Shown here piece by piece: positions 24,200-35,660 of a DNA stretch of 64,000 bases. The DNA is taken from the NCBI GenBank assembly GCA_037013495.1, contig CM072812.1:39181001-39245000 (forward strand), read 5' to 3'. Within the stretch, counting starts at the first letter, position 1. Every line of letters begins with the position of its first letter. A program made the position numbers and the translations under genes. The notes under the pieces were generated by a model. That model did not search any database. It was not told where the DNA came from and saw nothing but the letters and a program-made list of their open reading frames with translations. The stretch is from Hippophae tibetana (taxonomy: Eukaryota > Streptophyta > Magnoliopsida > Rosales > Elaeagnaceae).

Positions 24200-25405
24200 A
24201 TACAAAATTAAAATAATTAAAAGTAAATAGGAATAATTAATTAAATCAGATTTGGTAACTAAGAAAATATATGATAAAATATCTAAGAATACTCAATCTC
24301 CCAATTTTCTAAACATGTGAATAAATAAAATCCCCTCAATATAATTATCAATTAATTACATGATCAATTGAATCAAACCTAAGATGTATTTCTCTTTCAA
24401 GTAAATTACACATCATATAGTAATTAATTTAATTACACTCTCATAACAATTAAATTATATATTACTCATTAATTTCATCAATTATGGATCACATATATAA
24501 GAATCATACATCTATTCCTAGAAACTATGCACGTTATTTAATCAAGACAAACAATTAAATAATTCTCTCAAATCTATTTAATTGTCTCTATAGATAAATT
24601 GTTGACCAAACAATTAATAACATAAAAATTAGATTAAAGAATATAATTAAATTATAATTATAATTGGGGTAAAATATTATATTATCACATGATGAAAATT
24701 AGATTCATAAGATCCCTAGATTAATAAATTAACTGGACATAATTTTGTCTATAAAACTCATAATTTTCATAAATAAAATAATAGAATAAGAAATACAATC
24801 AATCTCTTGAATTATATTGCTAATTGCCTCTTTAATCTCCACCAAAATTATATCTTCTTTTAATTTTTTCTGTATTTTTTCTCTCTTTTTAGCTCCTAAA
24901 ACTGACCAAAATATTCTAATGGTGGCTCCTTTGGGTTTATGGGGTGATTAAAGACTTAAATATAGCTCAGATGCAATCTAAACCGTCAGATCAACTTTAG
25001 ATCAAGGGTTGAGATCAAAACAAGCAAAATCAACAACACTAGCCAATCAAAAAGCGACATATGAAACACAAAATTTACTGGGTGAATCATAATGCGACTC
25101 TTGGTAGGAAAGACCGATCCGAGTCAATCGATCTACAATTCGTTGTCCCTCCTTACGTGGATTTGTGTGGCTTTCTCAGTTAACTCCTCTACTTGCATGG
25201 TAGGCCACATGGTAGCTTTTGATTGACCTTGCGTTACAAATTCATAAAAAATCCATAAAAAAATCAAAAAAATATATTTTCACATATTTTTAGTACAAAG
25301 TTTATATTTTAATATTTTTAGTCCCAAAAATACTATTTATTGAATAAAACAAGTAAATATTAAGTAAAAAAAGTACGCTAATAATTCTACTTTTATAGAG
25401 TTATC
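24200..25405 (-). repeat. Partial LTR of a non-autonomous gypsy family (family T)
   Basis: Matches, in the same orientation, 60254-61550 and the segment beginning at 63740, and in reverse 59015-60249. On the minus strand the LTR start is near 25405 (TTGATAACTCTATAAAAGTAG). Homology to the other copies ends near 24200, so the LTR's 3' end is missing. No coding sequence. No primer site or purine tract at either edge, so this is a fragment rather than part of a complete element. Confidence 0.65.
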
Positions 25406-25600
25406 AATATAACTTATTTGTTGCATATGAATGAACATAAAAAATATAAGAGATTTGCACTCGTTAGTTACTTCGTTAAATATTATAAGCTTAACTCAAC
25501 ATACTTTCATTGACTAATCAAAATCCAAATAAAATATTTTCTTTTAGAATTAAATCAAATCGAAAGTTATATACAAATTTTAGATGCGAAAATCATAGAA
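25270..25600. repeat. 330-bp segment duplicated at 50795-51120
   Basis: Near-identical in the same orientation to 50795-51120, from TTAGTACAAAGTTTATATTT through CGAAAGTTATATACAAATT. It covers the start of the family T LTR plus about 185 bp beyond it. The shared junction shows that both loci descend from one composite. Confidence 0.8.
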
Positions 25601-25989
25601 TAGAATACCAAAAATATTAAGATCTACATCATGTCAAATTATTAAGTATTTATGGATTCGAGTGAGATACTTGGATTCATTTATGACACATATCAACTAT
25701 AGATGAGTAGTATGAAAATTACATGTAATGTGATCTCAAACATGCCTATTTCCATATGGTTCTTTTTTTAGTCTTTAGTGGGATCAATCCAAAATCTTTG
25801 ATGCAATGCAAAAATTGCACATATAAAACACATGCTTAGAAATAAAATCATAAACGATGAATTTTATTGTGCAAAAGACTAAACATCTATTGTCTAAATT
25901 AAAATATATAGAACATAAAAATGACTCACACTAAATCACGGTATTACCATAAATAACACTCACATGAGCAGTGTGCTTATGAAATACCT

Positions 25990-28190
25990 TAGGCATTAAG
26001 CCCTTGGGTCCACTAGCATTGAACTTGTTTCTAATATGTTTTATGAAAAATCTGACTATCCCAAATTCTCTCCTTAACAACTAGAAGCTTAATGTCGATA
26101 AACTTTGACTTCGTCAAACTTCTATAGTTGTTGGAGTAAAGCACCACTAAGTTATTATCATAGTAAATCTCCAATGGCCTATCAATTCCATCTACCACAC
26201 GTAGTCTAATGACAAAGTTTCGTAGCCATATTCTGTGATTGGATGCCTCATAACAAGAAATGAACTCTGCATCCATGGTTGACAAAGCTATAAGAGTTTG
26301 CTTAGTAGACTTCCATGAGATAGCTCCTCCAGCCAACATAAATATGTATCTTGGTGTGGAGAGATTTATATAATGGCATCTTGAAAATTGAAGTTAGAAA
26401 ATCCGATGACCTCTAAACCATATGATCTACTATAAGTGAGCATGTAGTATTTTATTCTCCTTAAATAACATATCATGTGTTTAGCTATCTTCCAGTGCTG
26501 CATATCTGGATCACTCAAATATCTATAAAGAAATTCCCAATACAAATGATACGTTAGGACAGGTACAAACTTGAGCTTACACTAGACTCCTTACTATTGA
26601 TGCGTAGGGGATCTTCTACATCTCTTTTCTTTCAAAATTATTTTTGGGGTACTATTTGAGACTAAGCTTTTCTCCTTTAGTCATAAGCGTGTCTCTTGCT
26701 TTACCATCTTTCATGCCAAATCTACTCAAAATCTTATTGATATATCTTTCTAATGAATACCCAAGGATAACCTCGAAAACGATCTCTAAATTTATGAATA
26801 CCTAATATAAAAGTGGAATTACCAAGATATTTCATCTCGAATTTATTCATCAAATATTTCTTGGTTTCGGGGGTAAACCTATATCGTTGCTAGCAAGTAG
26901 AATGTCATCGAAATATAATACCAAGAAAATATATTTACTACCAATGAATTTTTGATATACATAGTCATCAATGACACTCGCCTAAAAATCATATGAGGTG
27001 ACGACTTGATGGAACTTGTGATTACATTGATGGGAGGCCTGTTTGAGACTATAGATGGATTTATTTAATTTATAGATCATAAATTTTGGATTTCCCGATA
27101 CAATATCCTCAAGGAATCTTGCATTTCCCATTTCAAAGAAGGATCTTCATGTGAGATTGTAAAACTTGTAGCTCTAAGAGCATTCAACATAACCAACAAA
27201 ATAACAACTAACCATTTTTTAGTCCAATTTTCTTTCATGGATCCTATAATGTCATGCCTCATCTGGACAACCTCAAATGTACAAATGCCTAATGTTGGGC
27301 TTATTTCCTATCCAAAGTTCATAAGGGGTTTTGGAAACTGCTTTGCTTGGTACCTTATTAAGGATACTGTAGTCTTTAAAGCTTCTCTTCAAAGTGATTC
27401 TGGCAAAGAAGAATGATTAATCATACTTCTTACCATATCCTCAAGAGTTTGGTTTTTTCGCTCTTTAAAACCATTCATGTTGGTTTTGCCTAGCATGGTG
27501 TATTATGGATGAGAAAATTGTAAAAGGTCATGGATGTTGTTCTCCTGATCCATCATACCTCCCGTAGTACTCACCTCACGGTCCAATTTGATAGCCTTAA
27601 TTTTATTTTCAAGTTGAAGTTCAACTTTAGCTTTGAAAGACTTGAAAACATCAATGGATTATGAGTTGTCATGTATTAAATATAGGTAACGCTACCTAGA
27701 GTAATCATCTATGAATGTAATGAAGTATTGTTATCCTTTCCATGAAGCCATAGGGAATGGACCATAGATGTCAATATGTATAAGTTCTAAGACATCTGTA
27801 ACCCTCTCGGTAATTAATTTTGTAAAGTATGTTCATTTCTTCTTGATGCACTTAACACAGGCTTTAAACTATATCAAATCTAGGGGTTCAAGAATTTCAT
27901 CTAACACAAACTTCTGAATTCTCTACTTAGAGATATAAGCTAAACGCTTATGCCATAAGTAGCAAAATTCTCACTTAATTTTTTCTTTGCACCATGTGAA
28001 CTTGTTTACATTATTTTGTTTAAAAAATTAACAACATTAAGCATATACAAATTATCAATTAAGAAATCATAACTAATAAAATTTGAATTTTGATAGACAG
28101 TAACTTTATTATTTTCAAAAGAATAAGAAAATCCTGATTTTTCCAAATTAGAAATAGAAATTAAATTCTATCTAAAAGCTGGTGCAAAAA
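25990..28190 (-). pseudogene. copia pol remnant: end of protease, integrase, RT traces, RNase H
   Basis: Minus-strand reading. Near 28190-28000 the end of the protease/GAG-pre-integrase region. At 27990-27830 a degenerate HKRLAHIS-like pre-integrase and zinc-binding part. At 27830-27280 integrase core traces (PFPMASWKG, FIDDYSR, the conserved ERKNQTLEDMVRSM block). At about 27260-26400 a scrambled reverse transcriptase. At 26339-26031 RNase H ([23 protein letters not shown], listed here only as a motif region) ending in PKGLMPKVFHKH near 26000. Stops are frequent throughout. No product is expected. Confidence 0.75.
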
Positions 28191-28239
28191 ATTTCTCAAA
28201 TAAATCCAAATAAAATCTAGTTTTAATTATAATTAAAAG

Positions 28240-28376
28240 TGTCTATAACCTCTACTATAACTTTATATATATATAGACACACCCCTTTTACACTCCAAGC
28301 GACACACGGTAGAATTAAATCATATATATATATATATATATATACACACCCTTTTTACATGACAGGCGGCACATAG
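28240..28376. repeat. Short direct duplication with (AT)n microsatellite
   Basis: A GACACACCC...ACATAGTAGAATTAAATCATAT type unit occurs twice (about 28272-28320 and 28345-28390), separated by an (AT)n run at 28322-28345. Confidence 0.6.
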
Positions 28377-28561
28377 TAGAATTAAATCATATTAAAAGTC
28401 GAATAAATTTTGGATGCAAACATTTTAGAGCATAATACCAAAAATCATACATCTACATCATGTCAAATTATTAAAGATTTATAAACTCGAGTGAGATACC
28501 TTGATCCATAGATAATGATAAATTATTATTGTGAAAATACTACTACAATCGATCATAAACA

Positions 28562-29625
28562 GATACTCATGAACCGAGAGGAGTGATTTGTGATCTTCCT
28601 TAACCAAATCAGCTTAGTTCCGAAATAAGACTGTCATCTCTCTTCCAAATGAGTAGAAGAGAAATTGTGTAATAATTTGATGTATTATAGATCATAACCA
28701 AAAAGGACTTTTATATATTACTCAATTAAGATTCCCATAATTATCTAATTAAGATAAAATTGATAAGTACTCAATCAACTCATATCAATTTGAGTAGTTT
28801 AGGGACTTATCAAATTTATGCAACTTAATTTCAAGAAATTAAATTAAATAAATATTATAATTGAATAGAAAAATATATCTTACCTAATTTAATATAAGAA
28901 ATATGATTTCTTAACACTTTTAGCTAAATAAATTCCAAGTCAAAGCAACTTAAACTAAAACATCTCCGTATTGTTAATTTAAACTTTTGGCTCGAACAAT
29001 ATTGGGCTCACATATTCCTCAATGAAAAACATGATTTTCAAACTAAACCAAACTGATTTTTCATGTGTTGCATAGATCAAATTGATGTGTGTTTGATCAT
29101 AATTAATGAAATTAAAAGGAAACTATCCAAGAATCTTTTAGACAGCAATTAAGTCATGCATATTCCCAATTACTTAATCATCTTACACAATAAATTTTAT
29201 ATTTAATTAATAATTAACATATTATCATATAAATTAATAAATATTTAATATTACTCTCTAAATATATAATATGAGTAGTATAGTAGCTTAAGGGTTTCAA
29301 ATATAGTCAAAAGGTTTTGTATCAATTTATTTAAAAAACGTGTCATGTAAATCTATTTACTAACCGAGTTATATTTGTATTCGATTTATTGTATTTGTAT
29401 GGTACTCCTATATAATAAAATCAAAAAAATTATCACAAATTATAAAAATTAACTTATTAAATACTTTTATATTGTGTTGTTTTAATTTAAGATATTTTGT
29501 TGTTTTAGTGTTAAATAATAATATATAATATATTGATTAATTGGTTAATATTTCCGTATTGTATCGTAATTGACTTGCTTCGTATTAAAATTATGTAAGT
29601 TAAACGTTAATCATGTTTTTGTGTC
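28562..29625. other. Gene-free AT-rich stretch
   Basis: No coding frame or repeat boundary recognised. A segment near 28560-29160 is slightly less AT-rich and may be old retrotransposon leader, but no terminal repeat or primer site supports this. Confidence 0.4.
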
Positions 29626-29630
29626 GTGTC

Positions 29631-30069
29631 TATTGGAGATAAAATTAAGGAGTAAATTAAGGAGTATTGAAGATAAAATTAAGGAGTGTTAACTTCTTAA
29701 TTTAAGGAGTAAATCAAGAACCTTAATTCAAGGAGTAAATCAAGAACCTTAATTCAAGGAGTAAATCAAGAACCTTAATTCAAGGAGTAAATTAAGGAGT
29801 AAATCAAGGAGTTATCATCCTTAATTTAAGGATTAATTCAAGAAGAAAAACAAGGAATCCTTAATTCAAGGAGTAAAACAAGGAATCCTTAATTCAATGA
29901 GTAAATCAAGGAATGTTTAATTCAATTAGTAAATCTCCTTATATATAGCTATAGAATTGTAATGAAAATATGAAAGAAAGAATACAACTTTGAGAGAGCT
30001 TGTTTTATTTAGAAAGGCCTTTAGGCCTTGGCCTTTGGTCTTGATGTTTCCAACACTAATTTTTCAACA
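29631..30069 (+). repeat. 5' LTR of the TRIM
   Basis: Contains a minisatellite of the 26-bp unit TTAATTCAAGGAGTAAATCA plus AGAACC (about 29698-29780, 3-4 copies), and a GGCCTTTAGGCC palindrome near its end. Confidence 0.9.
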
Positions 30070-30112
30070 TAATATCAAAGCAAATCGATCTTCTTGTTCT
30101 ATTTTTTTTTTC

Positions 30113-30412
30113 AAACCAAGCTCTTGGCGATGATGGATTAAATCTCTCCTGCAGCTTCTACCGACTTGATGTGGAGGAGGAGTATTGTGGTAAAAGGAAA
30201 GGTCCCACATTGAAACCAAGCTCTTGGCGATGATGGATTAAATCTCTCCTACAGCTTCTACCTACCTGATGTGGAGGAGGAGTATTATGGTAAAAGGAAA
30301 GGTCCCACATTGAAACTAAGCTCTTGGCGATGATGGATTAAATCTCTCCTGCAGCTTCTACCTGCCCAATGTAGAGGGGAAGTATTGTGGTAAAAGGAAA
30401 GGTCACATATCG
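30113..30412 (+). repeat. 100-bp tandem triplication inside the TRIM
   Basis: CTCTTGGCGATGATGG recurs at exactly 30121, 30221 and 30321. Each unit ends with a purine-rich GATGTGGAGGAGGAGTATT, resembling the element's own purine tract plus LTR start, then GGTCCCACATT. Confidence 0.9.
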
Positions 30413-30549
30413 ACAACAATAATATTTTTGCTATTGTAATCAGCATTTTTTTATTAGTTTTACATTTGCTGCCTTGGCTTCTCATCAGTTTCAACGACTT
30501 CTGTGCAAGCTTAGATCCATAAACCTTATGGATCCAGCTTGAGGGGGAG

Positions 30550-30926
30550 TATTGGAGATAAAATTAAGGAGTAAATTAAGGAGTGTTAACTTCTTAATTT
30601 AAGGAGTAAATCAAGAACCTTAATTCAAGGAGTAAATTAAGGAGTAAATCAAGGAGTTATCATTCTTAATTTAAGGATTAATTCAAGGAGAAAAACAAGG
30701 AATCCTTAATTCAAGGAGTAAAACAAGGAATCCTTAATTCAATGAGTAAATTAAGGAATGTTTAATTCAAATAGTAATTCAATTAGTAAATCTTCTTATA
30801 TATAGCTATAGAATTGTAATGAAAATATGAAATAAATAATACAACTTTGAGAGAGCTTGTTTTATTTAGAAAGGCCTTTAGGCCTTGGCCTTTGGCCTTG
30901 ACGTTTCCAACACTAATTTTTCAACA
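30550..30926 (+). repeat. 3' LTR of the TRIM
   Basis: 377 bp, beginning TATTGGAGAT directly after GAGGGGGAG and ending TTTTTCAACA before the GTGTC target duplication. Confidence 0.9.
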
Positions 30927-30931
30927 GTGTC

Positions 30932-32822
30932 ATAAACTCATAAATACAAATAGGAGTGTGGTTTGAACCTTGTAGGCTTTGTATTATCATTTAGGAAGTA
31001 CAGTTACTCATTATTCATCACATGCAATCGTGTCTTTTATAGGAGCTATTAACTTTTTTTCAATACAGTTCTATTTGGTCAATTTTTTTCAATATGGTTG
31101 TATGTCATTGTTTTAACTCGTAATATATATTTTTTTCCCTCCACTATACCAAACTAATAAATTCACAACCCCACTCTTCAAATTGGATAGGGTTGCAGGG
31201 TTGGGTTAAACAAAGATTCTATTAGATTCCAGCCTTGAGAATAACACAACTCCAAACCTAACAAGTTTATGAAGTTTTAATCTAACTTCATTTGACACAG
31301 TGTATCATTGTCCAACCCTACAAATGCTAATAAATTTGAGTTAATTTGCTTGACAGTCATAGTAATTTCTAACTTTTTAGGACTTGAAGTTTTTTTTAAA
31401 CCCTTTTTACTTTTCATCTCATTCTTGTATTCATATATAAAATACACATAATAAATTTATGATTATTAATAGATTATATTTTTGAAATGCTTCTAAAATA
31501 ATTTGAATTACCTAGCATGTAAGTTGAGGAATGCATGGAAAGCTAATACTAGGTAAACAGCGGAATGGTTTGATATGCTTTCTACCGACGAGGGATATCC
31601 TTCTACTTGTCTCTCTTCCATAGATTATTTTGTTTATTTTATTTATGTTTGATTATTTGTTTTAAATAAAACACATATTTATATTTTTTTATCTAGATCT
31701 CAATACATAGTGATTTATATCACGTAGATATTATGAGTATAACTTATGTCATGTTTATATTAGTTAAATTTGTATTTTATTATCAATCGAGATATTTATA
31801 TAGATATTGTGTCGAAGATCATAAAAATTACAATATGACCAATATAAAATTTGAAACAATCAAAAAATCGGTTGAAAGATCTTATAAGATAGTAAAAGAT
31901 GAAAGTTTAAATTTTTTATGCTAAATTATTTTATTTATTTTGGTTTAACCATTTTAATTATTAATATATGTATATTGATATTTTGGGTCTAGATTGTAAC
32001 TTAATCTTTAATGAAATTTTATTCTCTATAAAAAAAGAAGAAGACCTAACATGAAATATAATACTTGCTTCATATGTATACCTATAAATTAGGCAACTAA
32101 AAATAAGGAGAGACAGAGTCCGAGTAATGAATTGATAATATGAAAGATCCTGCTTTTAAAAGCATATATAATCAATACATTTAACATAAACAAAAGTAAT
32201 TCTCATTTTTAGGAGTAATTTGGATAAGAATTTACATTTTTAAAGAATTATTTATTTCTTCTGTTTTATTGCCACGCAACTAAAATATATATTATGCTCT
32301 CTTTGACCAAAAAAACTAGATGCTTATTATCACTTTTTGTCATATATAATACTATATATATATGCTCTTTTTCATTATTACTTTCATTTTTTTTTGTCAA
32401 GAATATAGAAATTTCATTACTTAAAATCCAACATATAAAATCAAAAGCATGTCTACATCTATATGAACTATATGAAAAAAAAAAAATACAAACATAAACT
32501 AATAACCCAATCAATTTGAATAATCTAAATGATTATCTTAAATTCGTTACATATTAAACAGAGCAAAGAGATGAGTAGTATTCTGCATCCCTAAGGATTT
32601 GTTTTAACTCTATGCACAAGAATACAATTAATTTATATTATCCATCAAATATGAGCTATTGGAATGGAAAAGAACAGGAACCTTGTAATCATATAACGTG
32701 CTAAATTCTTCAACGCATCCAAAAAGACTTATTTCACTCCGAAACATTTTCACGAATACATCCAAAATGATAGTATCTATAAATAAAACTCTAGTTGTCA
32801 AGTTAGTTGATTTCTTTGAACT
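30932..32822. other. Gene-free stretch; possible tiny hAT-like MITE at 31188-31320
   Basis: No convincing coding sequence. At 31188-31320 a 133-bp segment starts TAGGGTTG and ends CAACCCTA (8-bp inverted ends, TAGGGTTGGACAATG from the right), resembling the hAT MITEs elsewhere in the window. Its flanking 8-mers do not match well, so it is only a candidate. The rest is AT-rich. Confidence 0.3.
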
Positions 32823-32941
32823 TGTTAGAAAACTCAGGCCTAACTCAACCCAATAAGATCTCATTAAGTTAAGGATTGCCCAAGCTTATAAGCAGCTTTG
32901 CTGCTTTGTTCTTAGTCGATGTGGGACAAGAATACTTAACA
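32823..32941 (-). repeat. TRIM LTR1 (119 bp)
   Basis: Differs from LTR2 and LTR3 only by one extra A near its outer end and one A/G substitution. Confidence 0.93.
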
Positions 32942-33051
32942 GCCCCCCTCCACACGGCGGACAAAGGTGGACATTATTAGCGCCACGGTGAGACTGTGGT
33001 AGAGCCCAATTAGGTCCAAACACATAGAGACTAAGCCCAGCTCTGATACCA

Positions 33052-33440
33052 TGTTAGAAACTCAGGCCTAACTCAACCCAATAAGATCTCATTAAGTTAA
33101 GGATTGCCCAAGCTTATAAGCAGCTTTGCTGCTTTGTTCTTAGTCGATGTGGGACAAGGATACTTAACAGCCCCCCTCCACACGGCGGACAAAGGTGGAC
33201 ATTATTAGCGCCACGGTGAGACTGTGGGCTTAGTCTCTATGTGTTTGGACCTAATTGGGCTCTACCACAGTCTCACCGTGGCGCTAATAATGTCCACCTT
33301 TGTCCGCCGTGTGGAGGGGGGCTGTTAAGTATCCTTGTCCCACATCGACTAAGAACAAAGCAGCAAAGCTGCTTATAAGCTTGGGCAATCCTTAACTTAA
33401 TGAGATCTTATTGGGTTGAGTTAGGCCTGAGTTTCTAACA
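33052..33440. repeat. Perfect 176-bp inverted repeat with 37-bp loop
   Basis: Left arm 33052-33227 and right arm 33265-33440 read as exact reverse complements by eye, including LTR2/LTR3, the purine tract and part of the internal region. The 37-bp loop (33228-33264) is more internal region in the orientation of the right arm. Confidence 0.95.
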
Positions 33441-33705
33441 GAACTTATCACAAATAGATCATAAGATGCTTCAACTATGTTTATGGAAGTATAATTAAAA
33501 TTTCCTTTCCCTCTACCTATAATTGAATGCTTTCCTCTTTCAAATACTTTATTTTGTAGATTATGAACATAAAAGAGCCCCACTAGTTTACTTGAAAGGC
33601 TAGCGTGTAAAACACAATCTCAATGTAATATAACTACTTAGCATCAAACAACGTATTCACAAAAACAAATAGGGAAATATGTTAAGTATTTCAAAGAGTA
33701 TTCAT

Positions 33706-35660
33706 TGATAACTGTATTTTATACAGTCATTTTTGTCTATTTTATTAATTATAATTACTAATTCTTTACAATTTTAGTTAATTTTTAATTAATTAAATTA
33801 ATATTTAGTATTATTTTTTAATAAATATATTTTAAAGTAAATTAATAAATTTTAATAAAAAGGGGCTTAATTGCAATTATAAAAAGATTACAATTTAATT
33901 TGAAATTAAGAATGGGCTAAATTGTAAATATCAAAAGATTAGAAATTAATTTAAATTAAATTTGTGGGTCAAAATACAATTAATAAAAAGTTAAATTTCT
34001 ACGCAGGAGAAGAGCCACTTGCGACATTCACAACGCCCAACACACACCGCTCGATCATCCCATCAACGGTCAAGATTGGGAGTGTGAAATCCAGATGCAA
34101 CAAAAGCGATTAAGCCGGAATTCCTGAAGCGCACAGCTCGGCACACGTGGGGCCCACCTGCCGCGCAGACTGGCGTGCAGGGTGTGATCCACATGTCGGC
34201 TGCGCAAAATTTCCCCGAGGCGCATCGTTCATCGTTGGATCAGTTGAACGGTCTAGATTGAAGTGCGTGGAACTAAGTTGTCGTGCACCGAGTCGCTCGC
34301 CTACAATCCCGTGCAACGCGGTTCTTCCAAGCAACGTGCACCCTCGCGTTTCAACGAAAAATAAGCAGCCACTTGTCTTCTAAATATTCCAGCCAATCAC
34401 ATGACGACATATGGCATGTATTTGGTAAAATAAAAACGCAGAAACGGCGCCCACTTTCCAACCGTTAACGCACTTCCAGCGCGAGGAAATCTTGTGCGAT
34501 GCGTTCCAGTTGTTCTCCATGTGCCCGATCTTCCCACCCAATGAAAAGATGCCACGTGTCTCTTTATTTCTCGTAGCCAATCACATGGCGACACGTGGCA
34601 TGCATAAAAATAAAAAATCAGAAACGTGTAGAACGATTTTCACGCGTGTTGTTATTTTAATTCCCCATGTATTTTTGTCCCACACTAATAAAAAAAAGAA
34701 TAATTGGAAAGAGGGGATATATTTTGTTTTTTCGTTTTAGCTCAGAGTTCTTTTTACATTTTTCTCTACTCACCATTTTCTTTGTTTTTTCCTTTCTGCG
34801 TGTTTTGTATAACACGCAGAACGTTTATTTGACATTTTTGTGTTGTATTTTCTTAGGGAAATTATAGAGAAAGAAGACAACGAAAAAGAAGGAGAGGGAA
34901 GAAATTTATTTTTCATTGAGGAATCGTGAAAGAATTTCTCTTAATCTATTTTCTTTTAATATTTATTTCTCTGCAATGCTTTATTATTGTTGTGTTGTAA
35001 TTTTAATTTCTACCATGAACTAATTTATTTGTTCTAGGATTGCAGTGTAGCGTAAATTATGAAACTTGAATTAATTATTTTTGAATGATTTATGAAACTG
35101 TTTTAAGTTGTTTATTTTATCTGTGTTTAATGCTTTTAATTATCGGGAGATTAATTAACTGATATGTGACACTTAAATAAACTTAAAAAGACATTTTTGT
35201 GTGTTGCTCGTGATAAAATAACGTATATACATAAGGGATAGAAATATATTTTTATTGTATGTATAACTGTTTGAGAACTTAGAACTTAATCAATCTGGTT
35301 GAATTTAAATTCTCATAATAATATAGTGAATCATTTTAACTAGATGTGTGTGTATGGAGCTTGAAAGAGATATATGAATAAATTAGGAGTTTTTGGTTAA
35401 CAACTTAAAACATGAGAACATAAATCAAGAGAGAATAAAATATTCAAGTGGATTAATTTGGGTAAACTGCAATCCTAAAATTTTCGTACAAACTATTAAA
35501 AAAAATTATTAGTTATTAGTTAAGTCAAACTGCATCAAATTATTGATTGTTTGGATAAAATCAGGTTTAAATAATTTTAGTAATTAACGAAAGTTGGTAA
35601 CAAATCTATGTGAGAACGATATTTTACTTATCATATTATTACTTATGATCGTGTATATCA
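33706..35660 (+). repeat. Long solo-LTR-like repeat of a non-autonomous gypsy family (family F)
   Basis: Begins TGATAACTGTATTTTATACAG and ends GATCGTGTATATCA, flanked by TTCAT/ATCAT (33701-33705, 35661-35665; 4 of 5 match), the pattern of a solo LTR of 1955 bp. It matches 43911-45006 (same direction) and 45269-46963 and 48543-49383 (reverse). The outer parts are extremely AT-rich. The core at about 34000-34630 is GC-rich with several ACGTG/ACGCG motifs. Open frames in the core on both strands look incidental. No coding function is seen. Confidence 0.7.

Larger units (their letters stand above)
25545..28561 (-). mobile_element. Truncated Ty1/copia remnant with short LTR-like direct repeats
   Basis: Similar ~190-bp direct repeats at 25545-25742 and 28377-28561, both beginning TGTTT(G/A)(A/T)GAT on the minus strand, bracket copia-derived coding sequence. 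Gag and most of the protease are missing, and no primer-binding site is visible beside the right repeat. The LTR assignment is tentative; the copia coding identity is firm. Confidence 0.55.
29631..30926 (+). mobile_element. TRIM (terminal-repeat retrotransposon in miniature), 1296 bp
   Basis: LTRs 29631-30069 (439 bp) and 30550-30926 (377 bp), both TATTGGAGATAAAATTAAGG...TTTTTCAACA. Exact 5-bp target duplication GTGTC (29626-29630 and 30927-30931). The primer-binding site TAATATCAAAGC at 30070-30081 is a degenerate initiator-Met site. Purine tract CTTGAGGGGGAG just before the 3' LTR. The 480-bp interior encodes nothing and contains a 100-bp triplication. The 62-bp LTR length difference is explained by two extra 26-bp units and a 22-bp duplication in the 5' LTR, against a 12-bp insertion in the 3' LTR. 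Non-autonomous; it would need a copia-type partner for movement. Confidence 0.92.
32823..33440. mobile_element. Rearranged TRIM insertion with three LTRs, two direct and one inverted
   Basis: Order on the plus strand: LTR1 (minus-oriented, 32823-32941), internal region (32942-33051) ending in the reverse complement of the initiator-Met primer site (GCTCTGATACCA), LTR2 (minus, 33052-33169), a partial internal region (33170-33227), then the same sequence inverted with LTR3 (plus, 33323-33440). Each LTR runs TGTTAAGTAT...TTCTAACA and has a GTGGAGGGGGGC purine tract before it. The block is flanked by identical 5-bp duplications GAACT (32818-32822 and 33441-33445), so all 618 bp entered as one insertion. 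Both outer edges are LTR U5 ends. No coding capacity. Confidence 0.93.

Noticed and set aside
32266..32864. Short frames on both strands (67-82 codons)
   Set aside because: AT-rich Phe/Ile/Lys/Ser composition with no motifs; overlapping on opposite strands.
34110..34740. Cluster of overlapping open frames on both strands
   Set aside because: They lie in the GC-rich core of a family F LTR and are not preserved as frames in the other copies (44165-44640, 46275-46680). Low stop density follows from base composition.
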